This document shows positions 49,673-50,826 of a stretch of DNA of 50,826 nucleotides, one piece after another (within the stretch, counting starts at the first letter, position 1; the number at the start of each line of letters is the position of its first letter). Source of the DNA: Gemmatimonadota bacterium (lineage in GTDB: Bacteria; Gemmatimonadota; Gemmatimonadetes; Palauibacterales; Palauibacteraceae); contig JAJDWE010000025.1 in NCBI GenBank assembly GCA_022825725.1, positions 1 through 50,826 on the forward strand, given 5' to 3'. Below the pieces are notes generated by a model. The model was not told the DNA's origin. It searched no databases and saw nothing but the letters and a program-made list of their open reading frames with translations. Made by a program: the position numbers and the translations under genes.

Positions 49673-50209
49673 ATGCGGACCGAACCGGTCGAGGCCGCGT
49701 TCCTCGGACCACCGGCTGAGATGGCACGATTGCTTCCGGCGGCCCTCCGGCACATCGCGGACAGGTACGGCGGGGACGCCTCGCGTATCTGGGCCGGCGG
49801 GAGCAGCGGCGCTTCCGTGGCCAGACGGTTCCTGGCCTTCGATGGTGTTGGCCCGAAGATCGCCAACATGGCCGTGAACATCCTGATTCGCGATTTCCAC
49901 ATCGGACTCGCGACGCCCATGCCCGACATTGCGGTCGACACCCACGTCCTGCGGGTGTTCGAGCGGCTGGGACTCCTCGACAGGCTCGAACACAGCCAGC
50001 TACGCTCGACCAGGGACAAGCAGGGACTCCGGCTCCAGCTGCGCGCTCGCGAGCTCAGCCCGGAGTGGCCGGGGGAACTCGACTGGCCGGCACGGCACCT
50101 CGGGACGAAGTGGTGTCACGCCGGGCGGGCGCCGGAGTGTGGGCGGTGCTACATGGGGTCGGTGTGTCCGAGGGTTGGGGTTGCTTCGAGGTCAACGGCG
50201 GACTTATAA
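49673..50209 (+). CDS. Short HhH-GPD base-excision repair protein (endonuclease III-like) with Fe-S motif
   Basis: The 178-residue protein has the helix-hairpin-helix FDGVGPKIANMAVNILIRD with the Lys typical of glycosylase/lyases. Next comes DIAVDTHVLRVFERLGLL with the catalytic Asp, and finally KWCHAGRAPECGRCYMGSVC, a four-Cys cluster motif. EndoIII spacing is CX6CX2CX5C; here it is CX7CX2CX5C. The N-terminus is 40-60 residues shorter than usual and begins at ATG 49673, so the gene may be trimmed. It probably removes damaged bases from DNA. It stands next to toxin-antitoxin genes and a mobile-element end, in an accessory setting. Confidence 0.75.
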   Translation: MRTEPVEAAFLGPPAEMARLLPAALRHIADRYGGDASRIWAGGSSGASVARRFLAFDGVGPKIANMAVNILIRDFHIGLATPMPDIAVDTHVLRVFERLGLLDRLEHSQLRSTRDKQGLRLQLRARELSPEWPGELDWPARHLGTKWCHAGRAPECGRCYMGSVCPRVGVASRSTADL

Positions 50210-50300
50210 GCCTACGCGCGACGGCGCGCGGGCGTCCGACCCTGCAACGCTGACATCGGCGACGCCGGGTGTCAGGTGATTACCGTACCTGCACAAACGG

Positions 50301-50325
50301 GCCACGAGATGCCGGACATCGTGGC
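50301..50325. other. Hairpin between the EndoIII-like gene and the lipoprotein gene
   Basis: GCCACGA (50301-50307) and TCGTGGC (50319-50325) pair perfectly around an 11-base loop. No T-run follows on the plus strand, so it is at best a weak terminator; it could be a leader structure for the lipoprotein gene 25 bp downstream. The rest of 50210-50349 shows no gene. Confidence 0.35.
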
Positions 50326-50349
50326 TTAACCCAAACGTTGGAGATGCCG

Positions 50350-50686
50350 ATGTCCCGTGTCGCCCGATCGTTCCTCGCCTTCGCCTTCTCCGTGCTCGCT
50401 GTAGCTCTCATGTCCTGTAGCACAGACCGTGAACGGCAATCCCAACTAAGACTAAGTGAAGATGAGTCCGCTGATTTCCAACAGGCGTTCCTCCACACAT
50501 TTCCAAGTGCCTTCGATCGCACAGACCTACCATATCCGATGATCTTTTCGTGCCCTTCTGGCGGAACGATAGAAAGAACCGCTTCGGACAGTTTCGTTTG
50601 GGAAGAGTGCGCCTATCATTGGGATACCGTTGATCCCGACCCCCCATGGATTTTCACTGGGACAGCAATAAGCGACGCCCAGAAGC
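50350..50686 (+). pseudogene. Lipoprotein gene interrupted by an IS21-like element
   Basis: ATG 50350 (or 50344) opens a lipoprotein signal (SRVARSFLAFAFSVLAVALMSC). About 112 codons of unrecognised sequence follow, including FLHTFPSAFDRTDLPYPMIF and WEECAYHWDTVDPDPPWIFT. The stretch is visibly less GC-rich than its surroundings. At 50687 the frame runs into the end of a mobile element and continues open to the window edge, so the normal C-terminus is displaced. No family is recognised. Confidence 0.6.
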
Positions 50687-50826
50687 TGTCAACCGGCACG
50701 GAAAATGTCCCGGTTATCGGCATTGAAAATGTCCCGGTTCGACGGCTGCCCCGCGCAGGGAGCGGAGCGACCGGAGCGGGGCAGCGGGCCGGGAGTGCGG
50801 TGGTCATGATGGACCCTCTCCCGATG
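50687..50826 (+). mobile_element. End of an IS21-like insertion sequence (cut by the window edge)
   Basis: From TGTC at 50687 there are two 21-bp direct repeats, 50695-50715 and 50719-50739, differing at two bases (core GAAAATGTCCCGGTT), spaced 24 bp. Multiple short terminal repeats beginning near TGTCA are characteristic of IS21-family ends, where transposase binds. A GC-rich stretch leads to GGGAG (50791-50795) and ATGATG (50806), a likely istA transposase start whose body is outside the window. The other end is not visible. Confidence 0.65.

Overview
The window is about 50.8 kb of GC-rich bacterial chromosome. Genes are dense and often coupled by 1-14 base overlaps such as GTGA, ATGA and TGATG. 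Secreted lipoproteins and beta-propellers, a DUF5916 outer-membrane protein, D-aminoacylase-type amidohydrolases, RCC1/Ig-like lipoproteins, HyuAB, and many small toxin-antitoxin modules suggest a Gemmatimonadota-like or related environmental organism. This is inferred from gene content; no rRNA or other marker is present. One tRNA (Pro, GGG) is visible. No CRISPR array, rRNA or prophage was found.

Layout. 1-8.3 kb: end of an outer-membrane barrel protein, a truncated YtcJ-like amidohydrolase coupled to an intact D-aminoacylase-like lipoprotein, and a divergent operon of a TolB/CehA-McbA metallohydrolase with two bacterial-PH membrane proteins. 8.3-13.9 kb: a decayed crotonase gene, a strong inverted repeat, and a coupled pair of lipoproteins (RCC1 propeller and Ig-like/HExxH protein). 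13.9-21 kb: endonuclease IV with an SDR, a DUF5916 protein with a lipoprotein acetamidase/formamidase, a divergent NHL-propeller lipoprotein and a short DUF1499 protein. 21.2-23 kb: a two-gene cassette of less GC-rich sequence, TcmP plus its three-Cys partner DUF5131. 23-30 kb: a fully overlapping catabolic operon, hyuA / tiny membrane protein / SSS symporter / hyuB / FAD oxidase. 30-35.3 kb: a Tat-exported CocE-type hydrolase, a secreted amidohydrolase, and a cobalamin-type binding protein with a DUF6580 membrane protein behind tRNA-Pro. 35.3-43.4 kb: three VapBC-type modules interleaved with an ArsR/methyltransferase regulator plus ahcY, an outer-membrane barrel, and a Rieske oxygenase operon with a heme/toroid protein. 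43.4-46.4 kb: a propeller protein and two tandem paralogues of unknown function. 46.4-49.6 kb: a patchwork of orphan, fused and broken antitoxins, then one intact RelE/HTH operon. 49.6-50.8 kb: a short EndoIII-like glycosylase and a lipoprotein gene cut by the end of an IS21-like element.

Functionally, much of the window looks like scavenging of amides, D-amino-acid derivatives, hydantoin/oxoproline-type rings and esters, with hydrolases exported to the envelope and uptake by a sodium symporter. The regulator-ahcY unit handles S-adenosylhomocysteine. The right third is an accessory zone shaped by repeated insertion, recombination and loss. The most promising things to follow up are the TcmP/DUF5131 cassette, the tandem paralogues flanked by a 56-bp repeat, the candidate operator overlapping the sahR-like start codon, the tiny protein coupled to the symporter, and the mosaic antitoxins.
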